64,000 bases of DNA from Candidatus Rifleibacteriota bacterium (GTDB taxonomy: Bacteria > Riflebacteria > Ozemobacteria > Ozemobacterales > Ozemobacteraceae): contig JAKQQP010000384.1 in assembly GCA_029564115.1 (NCBI GenBank), forward strand, positions 93,911 to 157,910, read 5' to 3'. Below the pieces are notes generated by a model, which saw nothing but the letters and a program-made list of their open reading frames with translations, ran no database searches and was not told the origin of the DNA. This document shows positions 41,108 to 50,542 of this stretch, in pieces (within the stretch, counting starts at the first letter, position 1; every line of letters starts with the position of its first letter). A program made the position numbers and the translations under genes.

Positions 41108-44100
41108 TCAGGCGGCTGCAGGAAATTCGACCGTTACCAGAGTGCTGGTGTTCGGCGTGCTTTTTATGGATATATCACCGTTAAGATGCCTGATAAGTTT
41201 CTGGGCAACGGCAAGCCCCAGCCCCAGTGAGTTCTTGCCGGCAGTGGCAAAGGGTTTGAATAAAATTTCCTGTTTTTCTGCGGGGATGCCCGCACCGCTG
41301 TCGAAAACAATGAATTCGACGCGATCGGCGGTTTTGGGTTTGAGCCGGGTTACGACTTTTATTTCCCCGCCTTTGGCTCCAAGACCGATCAGGGCGTTGA
41401 TAAATATGTTGGAAGCAATCGTAGCGAAGGCTTCTGTGTCGATTTTTACGTTCGGCAGATTATCTGGCAGGCTTTTTGAGACCTTGAGATTCTTGCCGAT
41501 GTCTTTTATGCCTGAGAGTAGCCTTGCTGTTATTACATGGTTTTTGAGCGCAGCAAATATTTCTTTTTCGATCAGTTGGTTAAGTTGTTGTCTGGCAATT
41601 TTGGGAGAAAAATCTGAGAAATGGTTGATCAGATTTTTGACGTTGTGTTCCATTTTCTGGCCCTGGGCCTGAATTATGGGCAAAACTTTATCTGCCTGGC
41701 CGGTTTTTTGGGCCTGGGTTTTTATGGCCTCAAGCGGAGCGGCGATACCGCTTTTGAGTATTTCGTTACTGATCGCGGCATGAGCCGAAGAGCCTGAAGA
41801 AGATCCGGCTGAAACTTTGGCCAGAATACTGTTGAATTCATGCAATTCCCTGGCCAGCTCATCGATGTTGCCGCTGACGGTTGTCGATACGGCAGAGGTG
41901 GGGGCTGAAACTTTGGTGTTGTCTGTGGTTTTACTGGCGGTAGCCGAGGCAGGTTTTGGCGTTGCGCTCGGAGCTTTGCCTTCTTCTTCTTCTGTTTGCC
42001 CACCGGCGTCAATGGTGGTGCCAAAAACTTCTTCAACCGTGGTTGTGCCTTTGATGCACTTATAAAGTGCCGATTCGCGCAGCGAAAGCATGCCGTCGGC
42101 CAGAGCCTGGCGTCGCATATCTTCGGTGGTGGCCTTGTTTTCTATCAACTCACGAAATTTCTGGGTCATTGTCAGAACTTCGTAGATGCCTTGTCGGCCT
42201 TTTAAGCCTGTATTGTCGCAGTCAGGGCAGCCGGCTCCACGCTTGAACATTATTTTGTCTACGGTCAGCTGATCGTCGAGGTGGAGCTTTCTGAGAAGTC
42301 GTTCATTGATCCCGAGAGACTGAAGAAGATCTTTGTCTGGTTTGAATTCATTGGCGCAGATTTTGCATACTTTTTTGACCAGACGCTGGGCCTGAACTAC
42401 TCTTAGAGATGATGAAAGGCTGAATGGCTCGATGCCCATGTTGAGAAGGCGGGCTACCGTTGCCGGGGCATCGTTGGTATGCAGGGTTGAAATGACAAGA
42501 TGGCCGGTGAGTGCCGCTTTGATAGCGATGCTGGCAGTTTCGTAATCGCGGATTTCACCGAGCATGATTACGTCTGGATCCTGGCGCAGGAAGGAGCGCA
42601 ATGCGGCACCGAAATCGAGGCCGATATCGGGGTGGCACTGAACCTGGTTGATACCCATGAGGTTATACTCTACGGGATCTTCAGCGGTCATTATGTTTAC
42701 GGAGGGGTTGTTCAACAGAAACAGAGAAGAATAAAGAGTGGTCGTTTTGCCCGAGCCAGTGGGGCCGGTTACCAGAACGATGCCGTTGGCGCTTTCAACA
42801 CCTTCCATGTATTTTTCGAGAACGAATGGCTCAAAACCAAGATCTTTAAGATCGACTTTGAGGTTGCCCTGGTCGCAGATACGCATGACGACTTTTTCGC
42901 CCCAGACGCATGGTATGCACGATACGCGCAAGTCTATTTTGCGGTTCTGCATGTTGAGCTTGATGCGACCATCCTGGGGTCGCCTTGTCTCGGCGATGTC
43001 GAGATTGGCCATGACTTTGATACGGCTGATGACACCTGCATGAGCAGCTTTGGCCGGTGTCATGAAAAGCTTCATGGTGCCGTCCTGTCTAAATCTGATT
43101 CTCAGTTCATTTTCGTAGATTTCTATGTGAATGTCTGAGACATTGAGAACGACAGCCTGAGTTAGAATAAGGTTGACCAGTTTTATGATGGGTGCGTCGT
43201 TTTCATCCATTCCCCCGAGTTCGCCCATGTCGTCACTGGTTTCACTGCCACCGATGCCGTCTGCGAGAGAGTCGATATTTTCGCCATACAGGTTACCAAG
43301 AGCGGCCATGATCGATAATTCAGAGCTTACAACCGGCGAAACGCGTATGCCGGTCATCATCTCGATGTGGTCGATGGTGATGATGTCGGTGGGGTCGGTC
43401 ATCGCCAGAACAAGTTTATTGTTTTCGCGTTTGACAGGGCAAAGAATCTGCTCGTAGCAAAGTTTTTTGGGCAGAAGAGTCGCAAGCACCGGGTCGACAA
43501 GACTTTCGTCGAGATCGATGAAAGGTATATCGAATTGTTTGGAAAGGGCTATCGAAAGCTGCTTGTTAGAGAGTATGCCATGTTTGACCAGATAGGCTCC
43601 CATGCGCAGTTTCTCTTCTTTGGCGCCCTTGAGGGCTTGATCGAGCTGTTCGGCAGTGCAGCATCTTGATTCGATGAGAATGTCGCCCAGACGCTTTTTT
43701 TGCCCTTTTGTCGACTTTGCGACCGGTTTTTCACCCGACATGTGTGAAATTTTGGCGTCGAGAGGCTGGCCGAGAACCTTGGCCGGCTTAATTGCAAGAG
43801 TGGCCGGGGCGCAGGTCAGCAAAGAAGGATCTGCGGGGGAGACCGTGCCGACAATTAGCTCTGGCCCGTTGATTTTTATTGGAATGATGCGTTTTTCTTT
43901 GATTATTTTAACATCGATCAGCTTGAACGCATCTTGAGAAATTTCTATTTCATCGACTTTTATGAAGGGAACGTTGAGTATCTCGGCTTCTTTGGCGGCC
44001 AGAATTTCGGGGGTAATTTTTTCGGTGAGGGCGACTGCCTTGATCGAGGCTGCCGGGTCGGAGTTACTTTTTTTCAGGTTTTCCCAGGTTTCCGGGGTGA

Positions 44101-44197
44101 TGAGGCCGTCGTCGAGGAGTAACTGCCCGAGTTTTTCAATGGACTCGCTGTCAGCAGGAAAGGAAGGAAACGAAAGATTAAAGGCCGCTTGGTCCAT
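41108..44197 (-). CDS. PilB/GspE secretion ATPase fused to a histidine-kinase-like ATPase domain
   Basis: 1029 residues. Residues 1-160 and 165-305 are two MshEN/GspE N-terminal-type modules; about 335-735 is a complete type II secretion/type IV pilus assembly ATPase with Walker A GPTGSGKT (478-485), Walker B VIMLGEIRD and its tetracysteine zinc site (CKIC 611-614, CPDC 657-660). After a Ser/Thr/Ala/Pro linker (735-772) comes a GHKL ATPase domain: N-box SNIFINAL (929-936), G1 FDSGAGIP (965-972), and GLGLA (992-996). A possible H-box is EHNVKNLINHF (His851), lacking the usual following Glu. PilB powers pilus extension in the cytoplasm; fusion to a kinase-like domain is not something I know from described systems. 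Follows the TPR gene by 27 bases. Confidence 0.93.
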   Translation of the reverse strand: MDQAAFNLSFPSFPADSESIEKLGQLLLDDGLITPETWENLKKSNSDPAASIKAVALTEKITPEILAAKEAEILNVPFIKVDEIEISQDAFKLIDVKIIKEKRIIPIKINGPELIVGTVSPADPSLLTCAPATLAIKPAKVLGQPLDAKISHMSGEKPVAKSTKGQKKRLGDILIESRCCTAEQLDQALKGAKEEKLRMGAYLVKHGILSNKQLSIALSKQFDIPFIDLDESLVDPVLATLLPKKLCYEQILCPVKRENNKLVLAMTDPTDIITIDHIEMMTGIRVSPVVSSELSIMAALGNLYGENIDSLADGIGGSETSDDMGELGGMDENDAPIIKLVNLILTQAVVLNVSDIHIEIYENELRIRFRQDGTMKLFMTPAKAAHAGVISRIKVMANLDIAETRRPQDGRIKLNMQNRKIDLRVSCIPCVWGEKVVMRICDQGNLKVDLKDLGFEPFVLEKYMEGVESANGIVLVTGPTGSGKTTTLYSSLFLLNNPSVNIMTAEDPVEYNLMGINQVQCHPDIGLDFGAALRSFLRQDPDVIMLGEIRDYETASIAIKAALTGHLVISTLHTNDAPATVARLLNMGIEPFSLSSSLRVVQAQRLVKKVCKICANEFKPDKDLLQSLGINERLLRKLHLDDQLTVDKIMFKRGAGCPDCDNTGLKGRQGIYEVLTMTQKFRELIENKATTEDMRRQALADGMLSLRESALYKCIKGTTTVEEVFGTTIDAGGQTEEEEGKAPSATPKPASATASKTTDNTKVSAPTSAVSTTVSGNIDELARELHEFNSILAKVSAGSSSGSSAHAAISNEILKSGIAAPLEAIKTQAQKTGQADKVLPIIQAQGQKMEHNVKNLINHFSDFSPKIARQQLNQLIEKEIFAALKNHVITARLLSGIKDIGKNLKVSKSLPDNLPNVKIDTEAFATIASNIFINALIGLGAKGGEIKVVTRLKPKTADRVEFIVFDSGAGIPAEKQEILFKPFATAGKNSLGLGLAVAQKLIRHLNGDISIKSTPNTSTLVTVEFPAAA

Positions 44198-44224
44198 ATG
44201 AATTTACCCCGGAGAAACACTTCT

Positions 44225-45637
44225 TTATTCTTTGAGAATTCTCTCAGCTATTCTAGCAAATGATGGTCTTAGATTCAACGACAAAGCCTTTTCAAAACAT
44301 GCCCTGGCTTTTTTTCTGGCACGTGGCCTGAGGAGCAGGCCCATCTGAAAATGAGCATCAGCGTAGTTAGGGTTAAGATCGATCGCCGTTTCCAGATTTT
44401 CTTTGGCTTTGCCTGATTTTCCCATTTGCATTAGAGTCAGGGCAAGCCAGTAAAAGGCATCCGGGTAGGTGTCGTTGATTTTTACAGCTTCTTCAAAATG
44501 CCGCAGAGCATCACTCCATAGGCACTCTTCAAAATATTTGATACCGAGATTTATGCGGCTCGAGGCCAGGTCCAGTTCGATAATTGCCAGCTTTTTCAGC
44601 TCGATCAAAGCTTCTTCGACGAATTCCTGCTTGAGAAGGTTTTTGAAGTTGATGAATTCGGCGGTTTCATTCTTGCCGCTTCTTACCACCATTTCTTCGA
44701 AACATTCGATGGCCTTCTCGAGATCTTCTGTTATTTCGTGAATGGTGCCCAGGTAAAACCAGGCAGAAAGAAGAGCGGGATTTTTCTTCAGAACGTTGCG
44801 CAGCGTGCTTCTGGCTTCTGAATAGTAGCCTCTGAAAAAAAGTGTCTTGCCCAGAGCCAGGCCGACATCGAGATAATTCGGGTGCGCCATGAACTCTGAA
44901 CGTAATGTTTCGATTTCGGCTTCAAGAGCCTGAATGCGCAGTTGCAGGTTCTGCAGATTTTTTTTCAGGGTTGACCAGTTTGGCCTGAGTTTGAGGGCCT
45001 TGCGAAACAGACGTTCGGCGTCATCGAGATTGTTCGTCTGCATGCGCAGAGCACCGAGGTTGTTCAGTATGCGGGGGTCTTCAGGGGATAGCCGCATTGC
45101 CGTTCTGAACGCATCTTCGGCATCAAAATACTGACTTCTGGCCAGATAGACATTACCGAGGTTGTTGAGGATTTCCGGGTCGTCGGGAAAAGCGTGCAGC
45201 GCTTTTTGAGCGGCCTTTTCAGCTTCGTCGAGCATCCCGAGGCGGCGCAGCGTGTTTCCGAGCAGCAAAAGGAGCGGTCTTGAATCTGGTATTATCGTTT
45301 CGGCCTGGCGGAGCTTTTTTAACGCTTCGCTGAAATTGCCACGCTTAAGAAGTGCCTGCACTTCGGGGCCGAGATAAGAAGAATTTTCAACGGTCAGTTC
45401 ATCTGAAAGCGACCTGATTTCTTCGTCAAAATTTTCTTCGATAAAATGGCTGAGCTGACCGGCCACCTCAAGGTTTTTCTTGTGAGCCGCCTCGATGATG
45501 AAATCGACATTCGGGTAATCAGGAGCCAGCATTTTCAACTGGTTGAATTCGTTCAAAGCAGACGAATAAAAACCGGCCCTGAAATAATTAATTCCTCTGT
45601 CAAAAAGTTCTTCAGCCTCTTTCGACCTTATAAACAT
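44225..45637 (-). CDS. TPR-repeat protein
   Basis: 470 residues of tetratricopeptide repeats from end to end, with no signal peptide. Typical units are ALNEFNQLKMLAPDYPNVDF, AEKAAQKALHAFPDDPEILN, AEDAFRTAMRLSPEDPRILN and AKENLETAIDLNPNYADAHF. A short coiled coil interrupts them near residues 225-250. TPR solenoids bind partner proteins. Because it lies immediately upstream of the PilB-kinase fusion (27-base gap), a role in assembling that machine is likely but inferred. Confidence 0.88.
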   Translation of the reverse strand: MFIRSKEAEELFDRGINYFRAGFYSSALNEFNQLKMLAPDYPNVDFIIEAAHKKNLEVAGQLSHFIEENFDEEIRSLSDELTVENSSYLGPEVQALLKRGNFSEALKKLRQAETIIPDSRPLLLLLGNTLRRLGMLDEAEKAAQKALHAFPDDPEILNNLGNVYLARSQYFDAEDAFRTAMRLSPEDPRILNNLGALRMQTNNLDDAERLFRKALKLRPNWSTLKKNLQNLQLRIQALEAEIETLRSEFMAHPNYLDVGLALGKTLFFRGYYSEARSTLRNVLKKNPALLSAWFYLGTIHEITEDLEKAIECFEEMVVRSGKNETAEFINFKNLLKQEFVEEALIELKKLAIIELDLASSRINLGIKYFEECLWSDALRHFEEAVKINDTYPDAFYWLALTLMQMGKSGKAKENLETAIDLNPNYADAHFQMGLLLRPRARKKARACFEKALSLNLRPSFARIAERILKE

Positions 45638-45647
45638 TTTACGGGTA

Positions 45648-45676
45648 TTGCCTTGAGAGTAGGTTAGTGATACAAT
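45648..45676 (+). promoter_or_regulatory. Promoter of the Clp-type ATPase gene
   Basis: TTGCCT (45648-45653), 17-base spacer, TACAAT (45671-45676) preceded by TGA, giving an extended -10. Confidence 0.65.
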
Positions 45677-45737
45677 AGCTATACCCCATCGTGCAGTAGC
45701 TTGTCAATGGGAAAAACGTACCCTCAGGAGGGTTCTC

Positions 45738-47186
45738 ATGGATTCCACGCCCGGAATCAAGATGAAGTTTTGTGAGTCTCTAGACCGCTTTGTAGCAATA
45801 AGATCGTTTACACCAGAACAAAAGCAGCAGCTTTTTAAAAACATCAAGATAACTGACAAGAAGTCTTATAAGCGGTTGATAATCAACGCTTCGGTTGTTA
45901 ACTATCTCGATGAGATTGCTCCTCTTGTTTTTGGAAACAACGAATACCCGCTTCTCGGTGAGATTATCGAGCAGGAACTTTATAATCTTTGCGTCAAGGT
46001 CAATCCGACCCTCGACATCAAAGAAGTCACCATCCAGGTCGATGAACAGACTGCCAAAGGCGGTGCTATCACCATGCTTGGTTCAGAAACCGATGAAGCC
46101 AAGCTTTCGCAGCAGCGCTACATGGAAATTGAAAACCATCTGCGCAAACGCATTATCGGCCAGGACGAAGCTGTTACAGCCGTGGCTCAGGCTATTAGAA
46201 AAGCGCGTGTCGGCCTGAAAAACCCGAAACGCCCTGTGGGCAGCTTTATCTTTGTCGGTCAGACCGGTGTTGGTAAGACTGAACTGGCTAAAGCTCTTTG
46301 TGAATTCATGACTGGCAGCGAAAACGATCTGGTTCGTATCGACTGCTCTGAATTCGCCATGAGCCATGAATACGCCAAACTTATCGGTGCCCCTCCCGGC
46401 TACATCGGCCACAACGAAGGTGGCTACCTGACAGAATCTGTAAAGAACAAACCGAATGGCGTCGTGGTTTTCGACGAAATCGAAAAAGCCCATGAAAAAG
46501 TTCATAACCTTCTTCTGCAGCTTCTCGATGAAGGTATTTTGACCGACAGCAAAGGCGAAACCGTCAGCTTCAGAGAATCGGTAATAATCTTGACCACCAA
46601 CGTCGGTGTTTCTGATATCACCACCGAAGAAAGCAAGCCTGGTTTCAGAGTCGAAGACTCTGCCAACAAGGTCACCGAAAAACTCGACGATCTTTCGCAT
46701 GAAAAGAAAGTCAAGATTACCCGTAAAAGCCTCGAAAAGAAATTCCCGCCCGAATTTCTCAATCGTATCGATGACGTTATCGTTTTCAGAGCCCTCGATA
46801 AAAACGATAACCTCGAAATTCTCAAGATCCTTCTTCAGGAAGTCTCAGAAAGAGTTTCTGGCTTGAATATGCGTCTTGATTTTACCGATGAGCTTAAAAC
46901 TTTTCTCGTCGACAAGGGAACAGATCTCAAATATGGCGCTCGTCCGTTGCGACGCACCATCCAGAGATATATCGAGAACCCCCTCGCCGAACAGATCCTT
47001 AAAGGTGAATTCGACAAAGGTGATGATATTTCTGCCATCACCGGTGTTGACGAAGACAAAGAGCCTTGTGCTGTTTTCAAGGTAGTTGGCAAAATCGAGA
47101 TAAAAGAACCGGAACCATCAAAAGAACCGATGCCGAATCTTCCGAAGTTTGTCGATTCGCCAGTTAAGGTCGAAGAAGAAGAATAA
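45738..47186 (+). CDS. Single-ring Clp-type AAA+ ATPase with unrecognised N-terminal domain
   Basis: 482 residues. CAGGAGG lies nearby upstream of the ATG. Residues 1-130 form an alpha-helical domain unlike the ClpA/B N-domain, ClpX zinc domain or HslU. From about 131 the protein matches the second AAA+ module of ClpA/ClpB: RIIGQDEAV, Walker A GQTGVGKT (174-181), pore-loop GYIGHNEGG (221-229), Walker B VVVFDEIEK (242-250), then the D2-small domain with GARPLRRTIQRYIENPLAEQ. It would be a ring unfoldase acting on its own or as part of a dedicated system. There is no IGF/LGF loop obvious enough to claim ClpP binding. Divergent from the TPR/PilB-kinase pair. Confidence 0.9.
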   Translation: MDSTPGIKMKFCESLDRFVAIRSFTPEQKQQLFKNIKITDKKSYKRLIINASVVNYLDEIAPLVFGNNEYPLLGEIIEQELYNLCVKVNPTLDIKEVTIQVDEQTAKGGAITMLGSETDEAKLSQQRYMEIENHLRKRIIGQDEAVTAVAQAIRKARVGLKNPKRPVGSFIFVGQTGVGKTELAKALCEFMTGSENDLVRIDCSEFAMSHEYAKLIGAPPGYIGHNEGGYLTESVKNKPNGVVVFDEIEKAHEKVHNLLLQLLDEGILTDSKGETVSFRESVIILTTNVGVSDITTEESKPGFRVEDSANKVTEKLDDLSHEKKVKITRKSLEKKFPPEFLNRIDDVIVFRALDKNDNLEILKILLQEVSERVSGLNMRLDFTDELKTFLVDKGTDLKYGARPLRRTIQRYIENPLAEQILKGEFDKGDDISAITGVDEDKEPCAVFKVVGKIEIKEPEPSKEPMPNLPKFVDSPVKVEEEE

Positions 47187-47201
47187 ATCTTTCGCAGTAA
47201 C

Positions 47202-47238
47202 AAAAAAACTCGCCAGTGATCTGGCGAGTTTTTTTTAT
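47202..47238. terminator. Bidirectional terminator between ATPase and PBP genes
   Basis: AAACTCGCCAG (47206-47216) pairs with CTGGCGAGTTT (47221-47231) around TGAT, with A- and T-runs on the two sides. Confidence 0.9.
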
Positions 47239-47253
47239 TGCTGCGGTAAGCTG

Positions 47254-48843
47254 TCAGCGACGGCTTTTTCTTGCTTTTTTGGCTATTGCTGCGGGGTCTT
47301 TGCCCTGGCGCTTCATATAAAGCTCATAAGAAATCTGCCCGGCGATAGATGCGGCTTTGGTGCCAGAATGATTGGGCTGGCCAGAGAGGGTGACTATGCA
47401 AAGATCTCTGCCGGTGGCTTTGGTGAAGCCGCCAAACCAGGTGAACAGGTAGTTCGGCGAAGCGCCGGTGAGCGTTCCTGTTTTACCGCCGCAGATCTTG
47501 GCCAGGTCAGGGCAACTTCTGTAACCGCCAAAACCTTTTTTGCCAGTTCCGACGGCGGTGGTGCCATACATCATTTTATACATCTCACGTGCAGTTGTTG
47601 ATTTTATGGGCTGAGCGAGCTGAAAAGGCTTGCGGCGAAAGATTACTTTGTTTTTGCGGACAACGTAATCGACGAGGTAAGGCTTCATCGTTTTGCCGCG
47701 GTTAAGTATTGTCGATACTATGCTGGCAACATGCATCGGACTGACCAGAAAGTCTCGATTCAGGCCGGCCGCAGCCTGCCCCAGTTTGACCTGGTTATGA
47801 GGCAGTTCGGCAAGTGACTTGCCGACGGGCAGGTCGAAGAAAAAAGGCTTGTTGAAGCCAAAGGCGGCAGAATATTTTTCGAGAACATCACGCCCGACTT
47901 TTCGGGCTATTCTGCCGAAAACACCGTTGTGAGAGTTGGCAAATGCCTTCCAGACAGTCATGTAGGTCTTGCCCCAGGCAAGGAAGTTGCTTTCGGCGGT
48001 TGATTTGCCGGTATCTATGGCCGCTGCCCCGGTAATGATCTTGTAGATAGATGCCACTGGAAACGTCGGTTTCAACGCCCAGTTGTCTGTTTTGAATTCT
48101 TCAGATTCTATCGAAGTGACTTGACTGCGATGACTCGAAGTCATGGCAAGAATTTCACCGGTGGCAGGATCCTGGATGATACCGACCCCGATTCTGGTCG
48201 AATAGCGGCCGAAAATATCTTCCAGCATTTTTTGCAATGAAGGTCTGATGGTAAGAACAACGTAGGTTTCGTGGTCATAACGCACTATGTAGCGGTCGAG
48301 CAGAGTGGCGTATTCCCATTTGTTTTTGCTTATTGAATCGATATAGGCAAGAGCAGAAGAACCACTCTGGTTCTCTGAGGCTTGCTTTTTAGCCTTTCTT
48401 GGTTCGACATTCTCGACCCGGGCCGGCTCGCGCAGCGCAGTAGCCTCAGCGGCTGCTGATTTGTAAGCGATTTCGAGGCTGAGGTTGTCCTGCTGTGCAG
48501 ATGCAGCTTCGGTAGTGCGCATATCGATCGAGGCGGTCGATATTTTGCTGTCAGCTTCATCAGCAGCAGTTTCTGACTCTTTCATTTCGGCAGTGGTGAT
48601 TGTCGGGGTTTCACTGACCTGGGTGGCGCGGTATCTGATCGCTACCATCGGCTTTTGTTCGCTGCCGGTTGTCGCAGTTTCGGCATTTTCGAGAGTGCCT
48701 GCAACGTAAACAGGTTTCTTGTCTTTTTCGGTTACGTAGAGGACAAGCGCGTCAACTACCTGTGAATCAAGAGCAACACCCATGAACGCTATATAAAGTA
48801 TTATGCAGAAAATATTCAGGGGTTTGAGATAGTTTGAAACCAT
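47254..48843 (-). CDS. Penicillin-binding protein, transpeptidase domain
   Basis: 529 residues. An N-terminal membrane anchor (about 8-28) is followed by a long disordered Glu/Ala/Thr-rich periplasmic linker to about 175 and a transpeptidase domain. All three active-site motifs are present: SIYK (about 265-268, nucleophile Ser), SHN (about 301-303) and KTG (about 455-457). It would cross-link peptidoglycan. The usual PBP2/FtsI dimerisation module and the glycosyltransferase domain are absent, so it is a short class B-like or stand-alone enzyme. It starts 14 bases after the LysM gene, suggesting cotranscription. Confidence 0.92.
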   Translation of the reverse strand: MVSNYLKPLNIFCIILYIAFMGVALDSQVVDALVLYVTEKDKKPVYVAGTLENAETATTGSEQKPMVAIRYRATQVSETPTITTAEMKESETAADEADSKISTASIDMRTTEAASAQQDNLSLEIAYKSAAAEATALREPARVENVEPRKAKKQASENQSGSSALAYIDSISKNKWEYATLLDRYIVRYDHETYVVLTIRPSLQKMLEDIFGRYSTRIGVGIIQDPATGEILAMTSSHRSQVTSIESEEFKTDNWALKPTFPVASIYKIITGAAAIDTGKSTAESNFLAWGKTYMTVWKAFANSHNGVFGRIARKVGRDVLEKYSAAFGFNKPFFFDLPVGKSLAELPHNQVKLGQAAAGLNRDFLVSPMHVASIVSTILNRGKTMKPYLVDYVVRKNKVIFRRKPFQLAQPIKSTTAREMYKMMYGTTAVGTGKKGFGGYRSCPDLAKICGGKTGTLTGASPNYLFTWFGGFTKATGRDLCIVTLSGQPNHSGTKAASIAGQISYELYMKRQGKDPAAIAKKARKSRR

Positions 48844-48857
48844 TATTATCAGTCTTT

Positions 48858-49400
48858 CTAGTTAACTTTGACGTTGTCAAGAAGCCCGTTGCGCGGAATT
48901 TTGAGACTGGCTCCAAGGCGCAGGGCACGCTCGTCTTTGATGCGGTTCAATCTGACCAGTGACTGCACCATATGCTGGCTTCCGTAAAGTTTTCTGGAAA
49001 TTTTATCAAGGGTGTCGCCTGCTTGAATGGTGTATTCAACGAAGCGGCCACCTTCAACTTCGCGCAGATTGTTTTCGGTCGGCGCTTTTGAATTGTCTGT
49101 GTCGATTCTGGCGATTGGCTGACTCTTTTCTGCAAAATCGCGACTGGCCGGAGCAAAAGCCCCTTCGGGGGATACTTTAATCGGTGATTTCAGACGATTT
49201 TCGCTTATCAGGCTATCGATTCTTCCTACCAACACAGGTGAGGCCGGTTTTTCTATGCCGGGAATAATGCTGGTATGAGGCCCTATATCACCGTGAATGG
49301 TGAATGCAAACGCAATCTGCAACAAAAACAACCCGCTCAGAAAGAAGAGGAACAGACCGAACTGGGTTCTGGATTTGCCTGGAATTTTCTGATTTTTCAT
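48858..49400 (-). CDS. Membrane-anchored LysM protein
   Basis: 180 residues. GGAGG precedes the ATG. A membrane helix lies at about 12-33 (QFGLFLFFLSGLFLLQIAFA). After a flexible region, the C-terminal LysM motif is YTIQAGDTLDKISRKLYG...LNRI...GASLKIP (about 125-175). LysM binds N-acetylglucosamine glycans, so it probably anchors at or measures peptidoglycan beside the PBP encoded directly downstream. Confidence 0.88.
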   Translation of the reverse strand: MKNQKIPGKSRTQFGLFLFFLSGLFLLQIAFAFTIHGDIGPHTSIIPGIEKPASPVLVGRIDSLISENRLKSPIKVSPEGAFAPASRDFAEKSQPIARIDTDNSKAPTENNLREVEGGRFVEYTIQAGDTLDKISRKLYGSQHMVQSLVRLNRIKDERALRLGASLKIPRNGLLDNVKVN

Positions 49401-49452
49401 GCCCGACCTCCTATGGTTCTTGAAAAACTATCGGCATATTCTGCCGCAAACC

Positions 49453-50460
49453 TTAGAGGCTCGAAGATTCCTGAGTGACGGCAAACTCCGTTTCGCCTTT
49501 CTGCAGTTCTGAAAACTTCAAATTCTCGATGGTAATTACCGCAAAGCCTGCAATCAGTATGTAAAAATAACCGAATGAATGCGATACCAGCCCAAAAGTG
49601 GCGGCCACTTCGGGTGAAAACTTCAGCATGCCGTTGAGAACCAGCACACAACAGAATTCATAGACGCCGATCATTCCAGGGCTGGCAGGTATCATGGAAC
49701 CGATGGACAAAACAGAAATCAGCAAAATCGCCTCTTTTATGCCTATTTCGAGATTGAACATCCGCAGGCAAAGATAAAGCGTCAGCAAAGAGAGCCCCCA
49801 GCCGATAAACGAAAGAATGACCGACTTGAAAAAATTGACCGGTTTGCCAATCAGAGCCAGACCGTTGATAAATGAATTTCGGGCCCGTTTGCTCAGCAAA
49901 GCAATTTTTTCGGGGAAAATCTGAAGAACAGTGTCGGTTATTTTTTCGAAAGCAGCTCGTTTGAACTGCATGAGTACAATGGCAAACAACACCAGACAAT
50001 AAAAAACAATGGCTGAAATGCTGGCCTTTCTTATCAGAGGAGTGGCAGTAAAATTGAGCAGCGAAATGACGATGAATGTCACGATGACGACACCGTCGAG
50101 AAACCTTTCAATGACCACAGAACCAAAAGCCTCGCCCGCCGGGGCGATATCGCGCTTCTTCAGATACCAGGCCCGCAAAAATTCGCCGGCTCTTGCCGGC
50201 AGAAGATTGTTGAACAGATAGCCGAGTATCAGCCCGCAATATGAATGCTTGAGGCTGAGTCTGCGGCCTGAAAGAATTATCTGCCATCGCCATGCTCTGA
50301 AAATATGCTCCAGAGTAAAAGATCCACACATAAGTAGAAAAAACGAAAATCGCAAATTGGCAGCGATGGCTGGAATCTGTTTTAAATCAGCTTTTTGCAG
50401 GGCAAGCCACAAAAATAAAAAACTTGCTGCAATTCCCCAGAATTTCTTGGATTTTAACAT
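49453..50460 (-). CDS. Flippase-like/lysylphosphatidylglycerol synthase TM-region family protein (UPF0104)
   Basis: 335 residues from MLKSKKFWGI (ATG at 50460; others at 50469, 50490 and 50511 are possible, none with a clear ribosome site). It has eight or so hydrophobic helices. Family signs are FRAWRWQIIL near the first helices, GYLFNNLLPARAGEFLRAWY and PASPGMIGVYEFCCVLVL. Members include the membrane region of MprF and AglD-type proteins involved in lipid or polyprenol handling. It is co-oriented with the LysM and PBP genes and faces away from the HTH/coiled-coil gene. Confidence 0.88.
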   Translation of the reverse strand: MLKSKKFWGIAASFLFLWLALQKADLKQIPAIAANLRFSFFLLMCGSFTLEHIFRAWRWQIILSGRRLSLKHSYCGLILGYLFNNLLPARAGEFLRAWYLKKRDIAPAGEAFGSVVIERFLDGVVIVTFIVISLLNFTATPLIRKASISAIVFYCLVLFAIVLMQFKRAAFEKITDTVLQIFPEKIALLSKRARNSFINGLALIGKPVNFFKSVILSFIGWGLSLLTLYLCLRMFNLEIGIKEAILLISVLSIGSMIPASPGMIGVYEFCCVLVLNGMLKFSPEVAATFGLVSHSFGYFYILIAGFAVITIENLKFSELQKGETEFAVTQESSSL

Positions 50461-50542
50461 AGCGGGCATGGTACCATGTGGCGGAAACATAAACAAGATT
50501 GTTTCAAACATGACAGTTTTCTGATTTTTGAGGTAATTACAG

